64,000 bases of DNA, from the NCBI GenBank assembly GCA_038562555.1, contig JBCFBK010000027.1:7891-71890 (forward strand). Reading direction: 5' to 3'. Of this stretch, positions 56,001-64,000 are shown in pieces. The translations under genes were made by a program, and so were the position numbers. The notes below the pieces were generated by a model. The model was not told where the DNA came from. It ran no database searches and saw only the letters and a program-made list of their open reading frames with translations. The first letter of the stretch is position 1. Every line of letters starts with the position of its first letter. Origin of the DNA: JBCFBK01 sp038562555 (lineage in GTDB: Bacteria > Bacteroidota > Bacteroidia > Bacteroidales > Prolixibacteraceae).

Positions 56001-56250
56001 CTACCTGGAAGATGGTTCATTTATTCGTTTACGGAATGTACGGCTGAGCTACACATTCGACAGCAAGCTCATTGACCGGACCTTTCTGAAAGGTATAACG
56101 GCCTATGTTTACGGGAATAACCTGATGACATGGACCAACTATACCGGTTATGATCCTGAAGTGGGGGGCGGGGTGCTGACGCCGGGAAAAGACAGCGGTG
56201 CATACCCGAGAAACCGCGAGATTGGCTTAGGGTTGAATCTAAACTTTTAA
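53089..56250 (+). CDS. SusC/RagA TonB-linked transporter without STN domain (PUL3)
   Basis: 1053-aa outer-membrane transporter: signal peptide, carboxypeptidase-D-like extension (GTVIDETGEALPGVTVAVKG), plug (VVVVGYGTQKKRDITGAITS) and beta barrel ending in ...GLGLNLNF. There is no STN domain, which fits the absence of a sigma/FecR pair upstream of this locus. It starts 3 bases after the GH88 stop. Confidence 0.95.
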   Translation: MKKKYLRRKFFLVLVLYLASSLAVTAQNRAITGTVIDETGEALPGVTVAVKGTTNGTITDVDGKYAISLRSEAKILVFSYIGMRSEEVTVGNSTVINLTLHPDLVGVEEVVVVGYGTQKKRDITGAITSVNDEAIEQRQAVDVFDALQGAAAGVQISTASGAPGAASSIIVRGASTLDDSGTSPLFVVDNVIMENIDHINPNDIKSIEILKDAASGAIYGARSANGVVIITTKSGEAGQPKIDVRVLKSFSSMANKLPQVNAFENVLNNDNKKTQALLKFNAITDSVGLVNSTNYYYQDLLTRTAVRNDVNLGISGASDRIKYNASFGYIGDEGIILTSYNDKLTGRFNTDYQVSNKLKWMSRISFGYSETNSVNTSSVLQGAMRRDPNMILYYPDGSYAPYYAMGGRKNPVQELYAKDNTDKRWQATIYQAMEYKFSPSLSLQVSATANLDLRRRNEFSSKELDGNANEDLRKNTGSDRTTWAQTYQGDAYLSFNRAIGSDHTVNAMIGSSVEEGKGEYLNFEGSYFVSEEVHTMNLATLDLSGTNTTASDYAIAGFFGRFGYSYKGKYILNSNIRYDGSSRFGPNKRWGLFPSVSLGWRFSDEFFMDWTRSWLTDAKIRLSWGRTGNDRVGYYESQLRYTSGSYTYNGISGVVPVSTYGNPNLQWEQTEQTNLGLDLSLFGGRANLVADYYIKSTSDLLSNMNLPYTSGFDNMRVNLAEIENKGFELSLSGFPVKKKNVSWQTTVNWWKNRNTIKNLSREDYIQSGTWYVAQGYSAGLFYGYNNTGVYPYDLSNAYADDKHTQLTPMLERDNYGNVIIGLDGKPTLLHYLLPNGEQYTGEVIQLTSGGVTAGGGDVIWENMPNSEGVYDTKIDDNDRKILGKGTPDWYASWNNVVNYKRFSLSFNFYASWGGLVYNDLKRYLSSWGGNTHRQWPEYIVTGWKYQGQITPWYAVDTRNRKTNNRASLSNFYLEDGSFIRLRNVRLSYTFDSKLIDRTFLKGITAYVYGNNLMTWTNYTGYDPEVGGGVLTPGKDSGAYPRNREIGLGLNLNF

Positions 56251-56262
56251 ACGGAACGCAAC

Positions 56263-57798
56263 ATGAAAAAGAGAATAACGATATTTTTATACGGCGCATT
56301 CTTTCTGGGAATGACAGGCTGCGATGAGTTCCTGAACCGTGAACCGCTGTCGGACATGTCGCCGGCTACCTTTTTTGCCAACAAGGGAGATATGAAGACC
56401 TGGGTGGCAGGGATTTACGATTCTTTTCAGTCAACCCTGGATCTGGAACACCTGGAGTGGGGAGACATCCGCTCTGACAATTACCACACCACGAGCTATG
56501 ACGACGGCAAGGCCTATATGAACGCGATCGAATCCACGCAAAGTCAATACAGTTGGGAAAGCCTTTACAAGACGATCGATCGCTGCAATGTGGCTATTGA
56601 ACGTTTCCCGGAGATTCCCGGAACCGTAGAGACCGATTGGGCCGATTACGTGGGACAGGCCTATGGCATGCGGGCCTATATGTATTTCTATGCCATACGG
56701 GTTTGGGGCGATGTTCCGTTAATCACGAAGCCGTGGGACGGAAATGTTGAAAGTTCACACGTCCCCCGCACGCCTGTATCTGACGTCCGCGAGCAAATAC
56801 TGGCCGACATCGGCCAGGCTCTTAAACACCTGAATACCGGGGTTTCGAGCGACCGGAAGTTGTATTTTAACCTGGCCGCAGCCTGGGCCCTGAAAATTGA
56901 AATGGACATGTGGTTTAAGGAATACCAGGCAGCCGTTGACGATTTTGACCGTTACTTCAGGAACAACCCGAACTTTGCTTTGGTGGGTAATGCGGACGAA
57001 TGGAAAAATATCTTCCTGCTGCCTGTTGACTCAAAGGAGACGATTTTAAATATGGCCTGGAATTACGAGGCTGACGGAGCGAACCCCTGGGCACAAAGGG
57101 TTGGCGCTTCCAACACCAACAACCCCTATAAGGTATCGCAGGGTATTTTCAACGAATTTGTGGCCCGTCTCCACTCGGGAGAAGGAGCCGACGGGAGATT
57201 CTGGAATGTGCTGGATACGGTGAAGATGTGGTACGGAGGGAGTCAGGTTTCCATCAGTACGGCGCACTGGCTGATCGGTTCGGGAGCTGCCGGCGTGGAA
57301 AAGTGCACGAAGTACAGCCCTGTCGACATGAGCGCCACCAAAAGCCATTGGTTAATCTTATCGAGTTCAAATTGTGACATCCAGCCCTGCCTGTATCGTT
57401 ATGCCGACGTCTTGCTGCTGAAGGCGGAAGCACTGAACCAATTAGGGAGAGCCGGTGAAGCGCTGGATATTGTCAATCAGATCCGCGCCCGGGTAGGCTA
57501 TCTCGCCAACGCCAGGGAGGAGGCGGACCTGGCCGATAAACATGCTGTTGAAACCATCATTCTGCGTGAACGACAACTGGAATTCATGTGTGAAGGGAAA
57601 CGTTGGTTTGATCTGGCACGAACCGGCCGGTTGATCGAAGTGATGGATCCGATCCTGCGCGCCCGTCAGGAAGACGCAGGCGTAGATCCGTCAGGTTTTG
57701 GAGATGAAGGACGCATCCTGTGCCCGATCTATTACCGCGAGTTTGAATCAAATCCGGCTTTAAGGGGCCACCAAAATCCCCCCTATACAGAAGGTTAA
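56263..57798 (+). CDS. SusD/RagB-family glycan-binding lipoprotein (PUL3)
   Basis: 511-aa lipoprotein with lipobox GMTGCDEFLNRE (Cys about residue 20). SusD C-terminal signature: CLYRYADVLLLKAEALNQLG, VNQIRARVG, IILRERQLEFMCEGKRWFDL. Partner of the preceding SusC. Confidence 0.94.
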   Translation: MKKRITIFLYGAFFLGMTGCDEFLNREPLSDMSPATFFANKGDMKTWVAGIYDSFQSTLDLEHLEWGDIRSDNYHTTSYDDGKAYMNAIESTQSQYSWESLYKTIDRCNVAIERFPEIPGTVETDWADYVGQAYGMRAYMYFYAIRVWGDVPLITKPWDGNVESSHVPRTPVSDVREQILADIGQALKHLNTGVSSDRKLYFNLAAAWALKIEMDMWFKEYQAAVDDFDRYFRNNPNFALVGNADEWKNIFLLPVDSKETILNMAWNYEADGANPWAQRVGASNTNNPYKVSQGIFNEFVARLHSGEGADGRFWNVLDTVKMWYGGSQVSISTAHWLIGSGAAGVEKCTKYSPVDMSATKSHWLILSSSNCDIQPCLYRYADVLLLKAEALNQLGRAGEALDIVNQIRARVGYLANAREEADLADKHAVETIILRERQLEFMCEGKRWFDLARTGRLIEVMDPILRARQEDAGVDPSGFGDEGRILCPIYYREFESNPALRGHQNPPYTEG

Positions 57799-57816
57799 CC
57801 ATTAAAGAAAAAAACA

Positions 57817-58500
57817 ATGAAGAAAATACGAAGTGATATCAGGCTGATCTTGTTGATTTACATTGCAGGTGTTGCACTTACCGGATGTGAACTCGGAGGG
57901 CTTGACCTGCAGGAACCCTTTGAGTATGATTACGACAAGGGAACATACAGCAATGAAACAAAGATGACGGCCTGGCAGTTTATCCAGTCGCGCCCTGACT
58001 TGTTTTCGATCCTGAAAGAAGGTATTGAATATGCAGGCCTGCAAACCTCCTTCGAACAGGCCGATTGTACGTATCTTTTGCTGGCGGATAAAGCATTCAA
58101 TGCCACCGGGGAAACCGATATGGCCTATTTTACTACCCATCCATTGCCAAACCCCAATGATCCGGTAAATCCCATTATCCCTGAAACATTAACGCTTTAC
58201 CCCGTGGATCAGGTGAAGGAGTTACTGCTGTACCACATTGCAAAGGGCGCCTGGACCTGGAGCAACCTGCCGGCCTCACCAACCTGGTACAACACGTATG
58301 CCACAGCAGATACCGCCAGGGTAAACCTGTATTTACTGAAAGACAGGGATCCGAATATCGTGTTTAACAACTTTGACGGACATTATAAGCTGACAATCAA
58401 AGCGCGGACCACAAATCTGAAAACCAAAGAAGGATCCTATATGCATGTGCTTGAGTCCTGGCTTGACCGGCCAACAAAACCGCAACTGGGAATTTATTAA
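57817..58500 (+). CDS. fasciclin-like domain lipoprotein (PUL3)
   Basis: 227-aa lipoprotein (GVALTGCELGG, Cys about residue 24). QFIQSRPDLFSILKEGIEYAGL, CTYLLLADKAFN and VKELLLYHIAKG resemble a FAS1 fold, seen in many SusCD-linked surface proteins. It probably binds glycan or helps assemble the surface complex. It starts 18 bases after susD. Confidence 0.65.
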   Translation: MKKIRSDIRLILLIYIAGVALTGCELGGLDLQEPFEYDYDKGTYSNETKMTAWQFIQSRPDLFSILKEGIEYAGLQTSFEQADCTYLLLADKAFNATGETDMAYFTTHPLPNPNDPVNPIIPETLTLYPVDQVKELLLYHIAKGAWTWSNLPASPTWYNTYATADTARVNLYLLKDRDPNIVFNNFDGHYKLTIKARTTNLKTKEGSYMHVLESWLDRPTKPQLGIY

Positions 58501-58519
58501 AACGGAAAAACCTGAAATT

Positions 58520-59605
58520 ATGGAAACAGCAAAGAATTTTTACCTGATACCGATCCTTTTCATGTTTCTTATCTTCGCTGGTTGTGAAGACGAGAACTGG
58601 GCGGAGATCGATTCGCTGAGCGCCGATGGCGATGAGTACTATACCAACCAGCTTGTAAAACTATGGATGGCCGTAAATTCCAACAGCTTGTACGACATTA
58701 CCTACGAATGGGGATGTGAAGGGGGCGCTCTGGTGCAGCCACAGGGACTTGACGAAATGACCTGGCAGGCCCCGAAAGAACCTGGCGTTTACAAAGTCTT
58801 TTGCAAAGTAACGACCGGCGGACACTCGGAAATCCGTTACAAGGACATGAACGTATCTTCCTTTTTCTTTGAGAAATTTCAAAAGAGCGGCTACTCGTTC
58901 GTTGGGCAAAGCAGTACCAAGCTGACTCTGAAAACCGAAACCCTGGGAGGAAAGACCAACGGATATCTGGAGGCGTACGTCAGTTCAACAACATCCAGTA
59001 ACCGGTATGTGTACTATAATTTTAGCAATCCGGAATTAAAAATGCCTTTTGGCTTCATGGGCAAGGTGGGATGGCTGAGCAACTTCCCCACGGATACCGT
59101 TGTGGTGAAAACCTCCACCTATCCGCACCAGATGGCATTCCGGTTAAGCCTCGGGCGCGATCCTGATAAAGCAGATGTGAAGTATATCGACGAGTTGCGT
59201 TTCAGCTGGTTCCCCGTGCGTGGCCCCGAGGGATATCCGCTTGACCCTGAAACCGGACAGGCTTTTAACGGTACCGTTACTTTTCAGGAAAATAACATGG
59301 GAACAAAGACCCTTCATGATGTCAACTTCTTTTCGGACCGGTTGACCTTTGCGAAGAGCGACAGAAAAAACGTGGCAGTGAATATCGGCGACTCCTACCT
59401 TATTTCAGTTTATGTTGACGGTGTAAAGGTGGCTGAAACCGCTGCACTGCAGGAATGGAGGCAGGTTAACAACGCTCAGGACGATATTCATATCAATGAG
59501 TGGCGCTACATTCTGCCAAACGGAAACGGCGGGAATAATCCTCCGAAATTCTTTTTCGATGACGCTTATGCAAAGAATGACGGCAGCTTGCTGACCGGAA
59601 ACTGA
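58520..59605 (+). CDS. surface lipoprotein of unknown family, SusE/F-position (PUL3)
   Basis: 361 aa from ATG 58520, with lipobox LIFAGCEDENW (Cys about residue 22). An Ig/PKD-like domain (about 35-110, TYEWGCEGGALVQ, KVFCKVTTGG) precedes a beta-sandwich-like domain with many aromatic residues. The position after SusCD suggests a glycan-binding protein. The open frame back to 58445 overlaps the previous gene and lacks a signal. Confidence 0.75.
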   Translation: METAKNFYLIPILFMFLIFAGCEDENWAEIDSLSADGDEYYTNQLVKLWMAVNSNSLYDITYEWGCEGGALVQPQGLDEMTWQAPKEPGVYKVFCKVTTGGHSEIRYKDMNVSSFFFEKFQKSGYSFVGQSSTKLTLKTETLGGKTNGYLEAYVSSTTSSNRYVYYNFSNPELKMPFGFMGKVGWLSNFPTDTVVVKTSTYPHQMAFRLSLGRDPDKADVKYIDELRFSWFPVRGPEGYPLDPETGQAFNGTVTFQENNMGTKTLHDVNFFSDRLTFAKSDRKNVAVNIGDSYLISVYVDGVKVAETAALQEWRQVNNAQDDIHINEWRYILPNGNGGNNPPKFFFDDAYAKNDGSLLTGN

Positions 59606-59611
59606 AATAGA

Positions 59612-59649
59612 AACCGGGAAAGGGCTTTCATCCATTTCCCGGTTCTTTT
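59612..59649 (+). terminator. intrinsic terminator in PUL3
   Basis: Perfect 10-bp stem AACCGGGAAA/TTTCCCGGTT (59612-59621, 59635-59644), then CTTTTA. It lies between the lipoprotein and the plug-protein gene, so the last three PUL3 genes depend on read-through or their own promoter. Confidence 0.75.
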
Positions 59650-59675
59650 AATGGTGATTCTATATTTTTAACATC

Positions 59676-60365
59676 ATGAAAAAAGGACTCTTTCTCACTT
59701 GTTTGCTAGTGTTGCAAGCCCTGTTGCTATTCGCTCAAAACGTTTCAGAAAAGGATACACTGGTTGGCCTCATTCTAAATGCCAAAGGGAAAGGTATCAA
59801 AAATGTCCCAGTATTCGTAAAGGAACAGGATGTGCCCGTGAAAACCGACCGGAAAGGAATTTTTACTATTGCTGTCAATGATCTGCCGGACAGTATTACG
59901 ATCATGCTTCCGTCGCAGAAGCTGTTTCAAATTCCGGTGAATAACAGGAACTATCTAAAGATCAGAACGGGTGAAGCCGCATGCAGTGTTATGGAGGCAA
60001 GGGATGAGATCATCCGGATTGGTTACGGAGTGGAGCGGCAATCACGGTCAACACAAAGCAGCTTCAGCGTGTCGGGACAGGAGCTTCTGGAAACCGGCGA
60101 ACGCGACATCATTCACGCCATTGCCGGAAAGGTGCCGGGATTAAACCTGACGTTCAAAGAGAACGGAGCTGTAAGCATCCAAATCCGGGGCGGCACAGGT
60201 ATGGGTGATGAGCATGAACCTTTATATATCGTTGACGGATCGATTGTCGATGATTTGACCTATGTCAATCTGAACGATGTCGAGAAAGTCGACGTCCTGA
60301 AAGATGGCAGTATTTTTGGGACGAGAGGGGCCAACGGAGCCATCGTCGTAACCACTAAAAACTAA
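59676..60365 (+). CDS. free-standing TonB-dependent receptor plug protein
   Basis: 229-aa secreted protein (signal LFLTCLLVLQALLLFAQ) with a carboxypeptidase-D-like N-terminal segment and then a full SusC-type plug: IRIGYGVERQSRSTQSSFSV, AIAGKVPGLNLTF, VSIQIRGGTGMGDEHEPLYI, DVEKVDVLKDGSIFGTRGA. It stops after AIVVTTKN, precisely where a beta barrel would begin. No barrel remnant follows; the next gene starts 17 bases later. Periplasmic. Function unknown. Confidence 0.85.
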   Translation: MKKGLFLTCLLVLQALLLFAQNVSEKDTLVGLILNAKGKGIKNVPVFVKEQDVPVKTDRKGIFTIAVNDLPDSITIMLPSQKLFQIPVNNRNYLKIRTGEAACSVMEARDEIIRIGYGVERQSRSTQSSFSVSGQELLETGERDIIHAIAGKVPGLNLTFKENGAVSIQIRGGTGMGDEHEPLYIVDGSIVDDLTYVNLNDVEKVDVLKDGSIFGTRGANGAIVVTTKN

Positions 60366-60381
60366 ATCACCTGTTTCTGAG

Positions 60382-61893
60382 ATGAAAAGATTTTGTTGTC
60401 TTATTGGCGCAGTGTTTATTATTCAGGCTGCTGATGCCCAGCCATCGTGGCAATCGGCATTGGTCAGGCTCAGTGAGGATCAACAACTAACCTACATCCC
60501 CGATGAGAGGGGAAATACGATACCTGATTTCAGTAAAGTAGGTTTTGCTTCCGGAGAAAGAGAAATTCCGAAGGTTGAAGCGATGGAGTTTGTAATACCT
60601 GCCGGAGGTAATAACCGCGAAAATATTCAGCGTGCGGTTGACCGGGTCGCTGCGCGTCCGCTCGGTCACGACGGTTTCAGGGGTGCTGTTTTGCTCAGCA
60701 AAGGAACTTACGAGGTGAACGGGAGTATCGTGATCGAAAAATCAGGTATCGTGATCAGGGGGGAAGGAACAGAAACGATTGTGAGAGAAACGGCCACGAA
60801 GCAAATTAACCTCTTTATCTTCAAGGGGGACGGAGATTATGCGTACCCGGAATCAGCCGGAATCAAAATCAATGAAGATCTCGTACCGGTTGGACGCAGA
60901 TATATTGTTTTATCGGATGCGTCGTCTTTCAAGGCGGGTGATTCCATTCTGTTATGCCGTCCCGGAACCGCAAACTGGATCCGTGATCTCCGAATGGATA
61001 GAATCGTTGAACGTAATGGAACCCGCCAGTGGACCCCATCCTATTATGATCTTTACTATGAAAGGATCATTATGGGCATAAAAGGGAATAAAGTGTTTCT
61101 GGATCATCCGGTTGTCATGGAAATGGAGGGGAAATATGGTGGCGGATCTGTAATGAAATACCAGTTCCGGGGGCGTATCCGGAATTGCGGAATTGAGGAT
61201 TTGACCCTGGAATCAGCTTATGTGGATGAAACAGACGAAAATCACGGCTGGAACGCGGTCTTTTTTTCGAAAGTTGAACAGGGATGGGTACAGCGTGTCG
61301 TTTCAAAGTATTTTGGTTTGGGCTGCGTGTACATCGATCATAACTCCAGGAATATTTCGGTTCTGAACAGCCAATGCCTGGATCCAAAATCAATTATTAC
61401 AGGCGGACGGCGCTATTCGTTTAACTGTAACGGGCAGCTTAACCTCTTTAAGAACTGTTACGCGAGGAATGGACGCCATGACTATGTGACGGGTTCGCGT
61501 GTTTGCGGCCCGAATGTTTTTACGCAATGTGCCGCGCAGGAAACACACTCGGATATTGGCCCTCACCATCGCTGGGCAAGCGGAACGTTGTATGACCAGG
61601 TCGTGACCGATGGGGCCATCAATGTCCAGGATCGTGGAAACTGGGGCTCCGGTCACGGATGGGCCGGGGTGACGCAGGTGATCTGGAATTGCAGTTCACC
61701 TGAAACAGCGGTTCAGTCACCCTGGGTTGGCGGGAAAAATTATTGTATCGGACTGACCGGATCCAGACACCCCGGTCGGTTCAGTGATCGCCCGGATGGG
61801 GAGTGGGAAGGATTTAACAGAGCCGGCTTACAGCCCGGTTCCTTATATGAAGCACAACTTCGGTCGCGCCTTAGCCAGGCCGTTCCAAAATAA
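60382..61893 (+). CDS. secreted right-handed beta-helix protein, pectate-lyase-like
   Basis: 503 aa, signal CCLIGAVFIIQAADAQ. VDRVAARPLGHDGFRGAVLL and SKGTYEVNGSIVIEKSGIVI form a typical pectin-lyase-fold start, followed by many short beta turns (GIEDLTLESAY, NISVLNSQCLDPKS). The lyase role fits the GH88 in this locus, but I cannot identify catalytic residues, so it may be a hydrolase or epimerase. Confidence 0.7.
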   Translation: MKRFCCLIGAVFIIQAADAQPSWQSALVRLSEDQQLTYIPDERGNTIPDFSKVGFASGEREIPKVEAMEFVIPAGGNNRENIQRAVDRVAARPLGHDGFRGAVLLSKGTYEVNGSIVIEKSGIVIRGEGTETIVRETATKQINLFIFKGDGDYAYPESAGIKINEDLVPVGRRYIVLSDASSFKAGDSILLCRPGTANWIRDLRMDRIVERNGTRQWTPSYYDLYYERIIMGIKGNKVFLDHPVVMEMEGKYGGGSVMKYQFRGRIRNCGIEDLTLESAYVDETDENHGWNAVFFSKVEQGWVQRVVSKYFGLGCVYIDHNSRNISVLNSQCLDPKSIITGGRRYSFNCNGQLNLFKNCYARNGRHDYVTGSRVCGPNVFTQCAAQETHSDIGPHHRWASGTLYDQVVTDGAINVQDRGNWGSGHGWAGVTQVIWNCSSPETAVQSPWVGGKNYCIGLTGSRHPGRFSDRPDGEWEGFNRAGLQPGSLYEAQLRSRLSQAVPK

Positions 61894-61912
61894 TAACTTT
61901 AAATGATCTTTT

Positions 61913-63085
61913 ATGGGCTTATTTCGATTGATCCCGCTCTTCGTCCTGGTGATGCTTTCAGCATCCTGTACACAGGAAATGAACGCTAAAGATCGGATTA
62001 TCGCGGACGTCCGTGCACGGACACTTGAAAAAGCAGACTCTTTGTTGACGGAACCACCTGTTACTGTGACATCTTCCCGCTGTGAGCGAAGTGCCGGCGG
62101 GATTCATGACTTTTATTCCGAAGGCGATTATTGGTGGCCTGATCCTCAAAATCCTGAAGGACCCTATATCCAAAAAGACGGTCAAAGCAACCCCGGCAAT
62201 TTTTCGGATCACAGGCTTGCCATGATCAGGCTCAGCGAGGTCACGGTAACGCTCACTTCGGCCTGGCTCCTCACCGGAAAGCAACAATATGCGGAGCAGG
62301 CATTGGCCCATTTAAATGCCTGGTTTGTAGATACGACGACCCGGATGAATCCCCATATGCTGTATGCTCAGGCAATCAGCGGGAGATTCACAGGACGTGG
62401 CATTGGCCTGATCGATGCGTATCACCTGGTCGAGGTGGCCCGGTCGGTGCAGGTCCTTGAAAATAAAGGCGGTATTTCGGAGAGCCAGTCAGAAATGATA
62501 AAAAGCTGGTTCAGCCAGTTTCTGGTCTGGATGACAACTCATCCTTATGGAATTGATGAAATGAACGCTGAAAATAACCACGGAACCTGCTGGCTGGTAA
62601 CCGCCTCATCAATGGCTGTGTTAACAGACAATCACCGGGTCATCGGGATGTGCACAGAACGGTTTAAAAACATCTTATTGCCCAGCCAAATGGCCGATGA
62701 CGGCAGCTTTCCCCGCGAACTTAAGCGGACAAAGCCCTATGGCTATTCACTTTTTAACATCGATGCCTTTTGTAATGCTGCACAGATTTTATCAACTCCC
62801 GATGATAATCTGTGGACCTATAAGACCGCAAAGGGCCAGTCGCTCGATAAAGGGATGGCCTTTATTTTTCAATACATCAAGGAGAAGGGGAAATGGCCTT
62901 TCTCCAAAGATATTTACATCTGGGAAGAATGGCCGGCACGGCATTCATCCTTGCTGTTTGCGGGTCTGGCCTACCATAAGCAGGAATATATTGATACTTA
63001 TCTGAAACTGCCTGCTGATCAGGTCCATCCGGAAGTAATCCGCAACCTTCCGGTGCGTCACCCCGTCATCTGGCTGCTGGAATAA
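61913..63085 (+). CDS. alginate-lyase-family protein (PL38-like)
   Basis: 390-aa protein with lipobox VMLSASCTQEM (Cys about residue 20). YSEGDYWWPDPQNPEGPY, QSNPGNFSDHRLAMIRLSEV, and NAENNHGTCWLVTASSMAVL match the alpha/alpha-toroid alginate-lyase family, including Asn-His and a later Tyr/His-rich region. It would cut a uronan by beta-elimination, feeding the GH88. Glucuronan or alginate-type specificity cannot be separated. Confidence 0.78.
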   Translation: MGLFRLIPLFVLVMLSASCTQEMNAKDRIIADVRARTLEKADSLLTEPPVTVTSSRCERSAGGIHDFYSEGDYWWPDPQNPEGPYIQKDGQSNPGNFSDHRLAMIRLSEVTVTLTSAWLLTGKQQYAEQALAHLNAWFVDTTTRMNPHMLYAQAISGRFTGRGIGLIDAYHLVEVARSVQVLENKGGISESQSEMIKSWFSQFLVWMTTHPYGIDEMNAENNHGTCWLVTASSMAVLTDNHRVIGMCTERFKNILLPSQMADDGSFPRELKRTKPYGYSLFNIDAFCNAAQILSTPDDNLWTYKTAKGQSLDKGMAFIFQYIKEKGKWPFSKDIYIWEEWPARHSSLLFAGLAYHKQEYIDTYLKLPADQVHPEVIRNLPVRHPVIWLLE

Positions 63086-63177
63086 CTTTTCCGGGTATCA
63101 TTTTCCTTCTAATGATCAATATCACAAAAGTATCACACTTTAACCTGTATATATCTTGAAACAGTTCCACATGAAGT

Positions 63178-63681
63178 ATGGCGTTTAAAGTAAAACATCC
63201 TGGTCATTCTCAGAAAGAGATTTTGTTCTCAGAATTTTTTAAACAAAACTATCACCATGTCCTTTTGATTGCCTTTCGTTTCATGAAAGATGAAATGATC
63301 GCTCAGGATGTTGCTCAGGAAGTTTTTCTTTCAATTTGGGAAAAAAGAGACCTACTTGTCTTCTCTGCTGCTCTCAGACCATATTTATTCAAGTCTGTTA
63401 AGAATAAATGTTTGAGATATCTTTCCTTACAGCACAAGAATGTACCTGTCGAGCACATTAAAGAACCCGTTGAAACAGGTGACCCTTCTGAAGAGGATGA
63501 AAGGCTAACCCGGCTTGCACAGGAAATAAACAAGCTTCCTCCGAAATGTAAAGAAGTGTTTCAGCTTATCATTTTTAAAAAGATGAAATATCAGCAGGCG
63601 GCTGATTTTATGAATGTTTCGATAAATACTGTCAAGACGCAAATGCGGATTGCCTATAAGATGTTGCAGAACATCCGATAA
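63178..63681 (+). CDS. ECF RNA polymerase sigma factor
   Basis: 167 aa: region 2 (FSEFFKQNYHHVLLIAFRFM, AQDVAQEVFLSIWEKRD) and region 4 (KLPPKCKEVFQLIIFKKMKY, QQAADFMNVSINTVKTQM). Its base composition drops sharply from the PUL3 genes before it. With the FecR start next to it, it probably controls a further SusCD locus beyond the window. Confidence 0.93.
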   Translation: MAFKVKHPGHSQKEILFSEFFKQNYHHVLLIAFRFMKDEMIAQDVAQEVFLSIWEKRDLLVFSAALRPYLFKSVKNKCLRYLSLQHKNVPVEHIKEPVETGDPSEEDERLTRLAQEINKLPPKCKEVFQLIIFKKMKYQQAADFMNVSINTVKTQMRIAYKMLQNIR

Positions 63682-63761
63682 AAATTAAATTTCTTTTCAC
63701 CCTTTTGGACACGTTTCTGATAATATAGGGAAACAGATAGAGAAAAAGAGGTCAAAACCAA

Positions 63762-64000
63762 ATGAAAACGGATCATCATCAAAGAGAGGCAGATCATGAA
63801 ACCAGAAAATTTCTTCTAAATCATTCTGAGGAGTTAGACTTACTCGTAAGGAATGACATGGAAAAAGCCTGGAACGGATTAAGACTGCAAATGAGCGGGG
63901 TTATACAGCCGTGGATGTTTAAAATAACACGTTATGCGGCAATTGTTGCGACGGCTATTTCCCTCGGATTTGCTTTGTCTAATTATATCCAGAATCACCA
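63762..64000 (+). CDS. FecR-family anti-sigma factor, cut by the window end
   Basis: ATG at 63762 opens a frame of at least 79 codons: an acidic helical N-terminus (KFLLNHSEELDLLVRNDMEK) and the start of a membrane segment (RYAAIVATAISLGFAL). Eighty bases after a sigma gene, this is the usual anti-sigma arrangement. It is too short for the ORF listing but clearly coding. Confidence 0.75.
   Translation, partial: MKTDHHQREADHETRKFLLNHSEELDLLVRNDMEKAWNGLRLQMSGVIQPWMFKITRYAAIVATAISLGFALSNYIQNH

Noticed and set aside
1..64000. CRISPR array, rRNA or intact insertion sequence
   Set aside because: No regularly spaced repeats, no rRNA-like stretches and no transposase frame were seen.

Overview
The window looks like a chromosome segment of a free-living or gut-type Bacteroidota (order Bacteroidales or Marinilabiliales; I cannot fix the genus). 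Reasons: three SusC/SusD outer-membrane pairs, ECF sigma/FecR anti-sigma pairs with STN-domain SusC proteins, promoter-like TTTG/TAnnTTTG elements, few Shine-Dalgarno sites, and Bacteroidota-type MutS, RicT-like and DUF4105 proteins.

Layout. (1) 1-7.3 kb, GC near or above 50% in sampled lines: two mevalonate-pathway genes, a convergent RicT-like PSP1 protein, a DUF4105 membrane protein and mutS. (2) 7.38-8.94 kb: tRNA-Gly, tRNA-Leu and a tyrosine recombinase directly behind tRNA-Leu. (3) 9.2-23.0 kb, mostly AT-richer and all on the minus strand: polysaccharide utilization locus 1 (PUL1), read as sigma, FecR, SusC, SusD, a GH42-like enzyme, a DUF6259 enzyme, MurQ and a sodium symporter. (4) 23.3-35.0 kb: a block rich in pyridoxal-phosphate (PLP) functions: PLP homeostasis protein, HemL, class III aminotransferase, pyridoxal kinase, serine hydroxymethyltransferase and a MocR/PdxR regulator, plus tRNA-Cys, phosphatidylserine decarboxylase, MarR, a HAD phosphatase, an unknown secreted protein and a mini-thioredoxin. 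(5) 35.4-46.2 kb, minus strand: PUL2, read as sigma, FecR, SusC, SusD and two GH127-type beta-L-arabinofuranosidases. (6) 46.4-48.3 kb: a YeiH-type transporter and a LysR regulator. (7) About 48.5 kb: a decayed fragment of an integrase closely related to the intact one at 7.7 kb. (8) 49.3-63.1 kb, plus strand, GC near 50%: PUL3 (GH2, GH88, SusC, SusD, two lipoproteins, a free-standing TonB plug protein, a beta-helix protein and an alginate-lyase-family protein). (9) 63.2 kb to the end: another sigma/FecR pair that probably opens a further PUL.

How the genes work together. In PUL1 and PUL2 a sugar bound by SusC would signal through its STN domain to FecR and the ECF sigma factor. SusCD import oligosaccharides and the secreted or lipidated hydrolases trim them. 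PUL1 adds MurQ and a symporter, pointing to a lactyl-ether sugar such as MurNAc. PUL2 points to L-arabinofuranosides. PUL3 points to a uronic-acid-containing glycan with beta-galactosyl-type side groups.

The signals most worth following are: candidate antisense RNAs opposite the leaders of both ECF-linked susC genes, long perfect or G-U-compensated hairpins in the gaps after susD and before murQ, the murQ-symporter pairing, the free-standing plug protein, the PLP gene block, and the integrase/integrase-fragment pair that brackets the AT-richer 40 kb.
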